Shown here: positions 4,915 to 5,779 of the stretch, in pieces
How the letters are laid out: each line of letters begins with the position of its first letter
Numbering within the stretch: the first letter of the stretch is position 1
From: Gammaproteobacteria bacterium RIFCSPHIGHO2_12_FULL_37_14
GTDB taxonomy: Bacteria; Pseudomonadota; Gammaproteobacteria; DSM-16500
Length of the DNA stretch: 5,779 nt
Reading direction: 5' to 3'
Assembly: GCA_001801485.1 (NCBI GenBank)
Contig: MGXV01000004.1
Coordinates: 1 to 5,779, forward strand
The notes under the pieces: model-generated
Told to the model about the DNA's origin: nothing
The model's database searches: none
Seen by the model: the letters and a program-made list of their open reading frames with translations, nothing else
Program-made: the position numbers and the translations under genes

Positions 4915-5779
4915 TTATTCACTTTGAATATCGATATTCTCTACATTTTCAGAACTCAACCGCTTCAATTCAGACTCGAAACTCGCAAGCAATTTTTCAA
5001 ATTCTACTATCGATTCCGTCAGTGTCATTTCATTATTAATTTCATCGCGAATATATGCCATTTGTGTACGAACCGAATCAATGGCGCGAGAAAATTTTTG
5101 ATGATCGTAACTTTTTTTGAAATGGGTTATTTCATCAAACGCAAGATGGATATAAATTTCTAATGATGATAATTGACTGTGCCCCGTCCATTGCTGCACT
5201 TTTTGTTTTATTGATTCTGTATCCAATAATGCGCGTCTAAAATCATCGATATTTTCAAATGCATGCTGTTCAATCAGCGTTACAAAAAGTTTGGTGATAA
5301 ATCGATGGCGAAACATATGAGCATGTGCTTTTTCTTCAATGCCCGCAGCATTGGCAAGCGCATACAGCTCTTGTGAAATAGTTTGTGATTGCAGTGGATT
5401 GCCTGTGGTTTCACTGACAAACACAAATCCATGATCATTGCTCAATCCAATCGTTTTTTTCACAATGATGCGACGCTGTTTTTCAATAAAGCTGATCAGC
5501 ATATCTAAATCAGGACGTGAAATAGGAATATTGCGCATTGTATGGGGACGTTTTTTCAACGTAAGTAATTCTAACATCGGTTCGCGCATGGCATTTGCAT
5601 TCATCACACTTTTTATCGTGAGTGCTGCAATCTCACCGCGTCTGCCACCAGTGACTTCCAGCATCATTAACATTACCTGCCTACGCCGTTTCAGAAAATA
5701 AGATGCGCTTATTTTTCTAATTACATCACGTAGTTTTTGAATGTTTTCTGCATTGATCGGTAATACTTTTACTTTACTA
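4915..5779 (-). CDS. Tyrosine recombinase (phage-type integrase), N-terminus beyond window edge
   Basis: The frame is open from the right edge to a stop at 4915, giving 287 visible residues. The internal Met at 5673 is not the start, because 35 more in-frame codons lie upstream without a stop. Numbering from that Met, the catalytic set is complete: Arg11 in TGGRRGE, a Lys at about 40-41 in the beta turn, His119-Met-Phe-Arg122, His165 in WTGH, and the nucleophile Tyr174 in LEIYIHL. The enzyme should break and rejoin DNA at specific sites, as integrases and Xer-type enzymes do. Two features are unusual. About 43 residues separate Arg122 from His165, roughly 20 more than in typical integrases. 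A 78-residue charged tail, likely helical or coiled-coil, follows Tyr174. The missing N-terminal part should hold the core-binding domain. The gene suggests a mobile element at or beyond the right edge; no attachment site was found in the window. Confidence 0.92.
   Translation of the reverse strand, partial: SKVKVLPINAENIQKLRDVIRKISASYFLKRRRQVMLMMLEVTGGRRGEIAALTIKSVMNANAMREPMLELLTLKKRPHTMRNIPISRPDLDMLISFIEKQRRIIVKKTIGLSNDHGFVFVSETTGNPLQSQTISQELYALANAAGIEEKAHAHMFRHRFITKLFVTLIEQHAFENIDDFRRALLDTESIKQKVQQWTGHSQLSSLEIYIHLAFDEITHFKKSYDHQKFSRAIDSVRTQMAYIRDEINNEMTLTESIVEFEKLLASFESELKRLSSENVENIDIQSE

Noticed and set aside
4926..4939. Perfect 14-bp palindrome GAATATCGATATTC
   Set aside because: It lies inside the coding end of the recombinase gene and is explained by codons for Glu-Asn-Ile-Asp-Ile-Gln; a recombination site is not supported.
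4858..5163. Open frame of 101 codons on the plus strand
   Set aside because: Most of it is antisense to the recombinase gene over its catalytic tyrosine and tail, and the translation has no recognisable features.

Overview
The window is AT-rich bacterial DNA with compact gene packing. Five protein genes are visible. Two of them are cut by the window edges. The Shine-Dalgarno sites, the gene families and the base composition suggest a proteobacterium, perhaps an AT-rich gammaproteobacterium of the Legionella/Coxiella type. No marker gene is present, so the taxon is a weak inference.

Layout from left to right. A leftward gene of at least 391 codons (1-1174) runs off the left edge; it encodes a mostly helical protein that I do not recognise. 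Next comes a 165-bp intergenic region with a plausible promoter and three dyad symmetries. A leftward gene for an exported beta-lactamase-fold serine hydrolase follows (1340-2596). It lies 76 bp downstream of, and on the same strand as, a hotdog-fold PaaI-type thioesterase gene (2673-3176); the two could be co-transcribed. A 241-bp divergent intergenic region (3177-3417) separates the thioesterase from a rightward gene for a 12-helix phosphate:H+ symporter-type MFS transporter (3418-4755). That region holds a 3.3-copy, 10-bp tandem repeat, a 10-bp palindrome, a doubled TTTTGTCA and an 18-bp dyad. After a 159-bp convergent gap with a nested inverted repeat, a leftward tyrosine recombinase gene (4915-5779) runs off the right edge, where its N-terminal part is missing.

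The genes do not form an obvious pathway. The transporter should import inorganic phosphate. The serine hydrolase should act in the periplasm or at the envelope on a peptidoglycan-like or ester substrate. The thioesterase should hydrolyse acyl-CoA-type thioesters in the cytoplasm. The recombinase suggests that the right side borders or belongs to an integrated mobile element. I see no convincing new multi-gene system. The points most worth checking are the regulatory DNA in the divergent region, the unusual form of the recombinase, the changed third motif of the serine hydrolase and the unrecognised left-hand gene.
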